From Alphaproteobacteria bacterium (GTDB lineage: Bacteria > Pseudomonadota > Alphaproteobacteria > Micavibrionales > SZUA-601): 5,064 bases of DNA. Below the pieces are notes generated by a model. That model saw only the letters and a list, made by a program, of their open reading frames with translations. It was not told the DNA's origin and ran no database searches. The stretch lies in assembly GCA_003250865.1 (NCBI GenBank), contig QKJH01000014.1, positions 1 through 5,064 on the forward strand, given 5' to 3'. This document shows, one piece after another, positions 5,046 to 5,064 of the stretch. Position 1 is the stretch's first letter. Each line of letters starts with the position of its first letter. The position numbers and the translations under genes were made by a program.

Positions 5046-5064
5046 TTAATAACAATTCTTATAT

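Noticed and set aside
1..5064. Search by eye for CRISPR repeats, transposase genes, toxin-antitoxin pairs or defence genes.
   Set aside because: No regularly spaced repeats, terminal inverted repeats or matching protein motifs were seen beyond the integrase.

Overview
The window looks like a bacterial chromosome segment with moderate to low GC content, most likely from a proteobacterium. The evidence is a ZupT-type zinc permease, an RlmJ-type 23S rRNA methyltransferase, a CysQ-type bisphosphate nucleotidase, a P4-type integrase and a tRNA gene with an encoded CCA end. An alphaproteobacterium is my best guess, because the RlmJ motif I region (THAARGLY) resembles the alphaproteobacterial pattern. 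That is inference only.

Left part (1-1456, mobile): a P4-family tyrosine recombinase (87-1280, minus) lies just downstream of a tRNA-Ser(CGA) gene (1457-1546, minus) and is transcribed in the same direction. This is the usual layout of an integrative element inserted at the 3' end of a tRNA gene. A second minus-strand gene begins across the integrase stop codon (ATG at 92-94) and runs out of the window. The integrase promoter region holds an exact 11-bp inverted repeat plus another copy of its core, which looks like an operator or arm-type binding sites. A weak terminator-like hairpin lies between the tRNA and the integrase promoter. If this reading is right, the element extends to the left and everything from the tRNA rightwards is host chromosome.

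Right part (1547-5064, chromosomal): zupT (minus) is divergent from rlmJ (plus), with a perfect 8-bp inverted repeat between them. rlmJ overlaps tail-to-tail by 17 bp with a stand-alone response-regulator receiver domain (minus). After a 187-bp gap with a doubtful small ORF comes cysQ (plus). It converges with a 76-residue protein of unknown function (minus) that has a clear promoter and a strong ribosome binding site. A possible rightward promoter leaves the window at its right end.

The chromosomal genes look like unrelated housekeeping functions (zinc uptake, rRNA modification, signalling, pAp recycling) and not one system. I found no CRISPR array, transposase, toxin-antitoxin pair or recognisable defence system. 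If the element carries cargo, it lies to the left of position 1. The points most worth a second look are the integrase control region, the coupled gene after the integrase, the altered active-site motifs in RlmJ and the receiver protein, and the small 76-residue protein.
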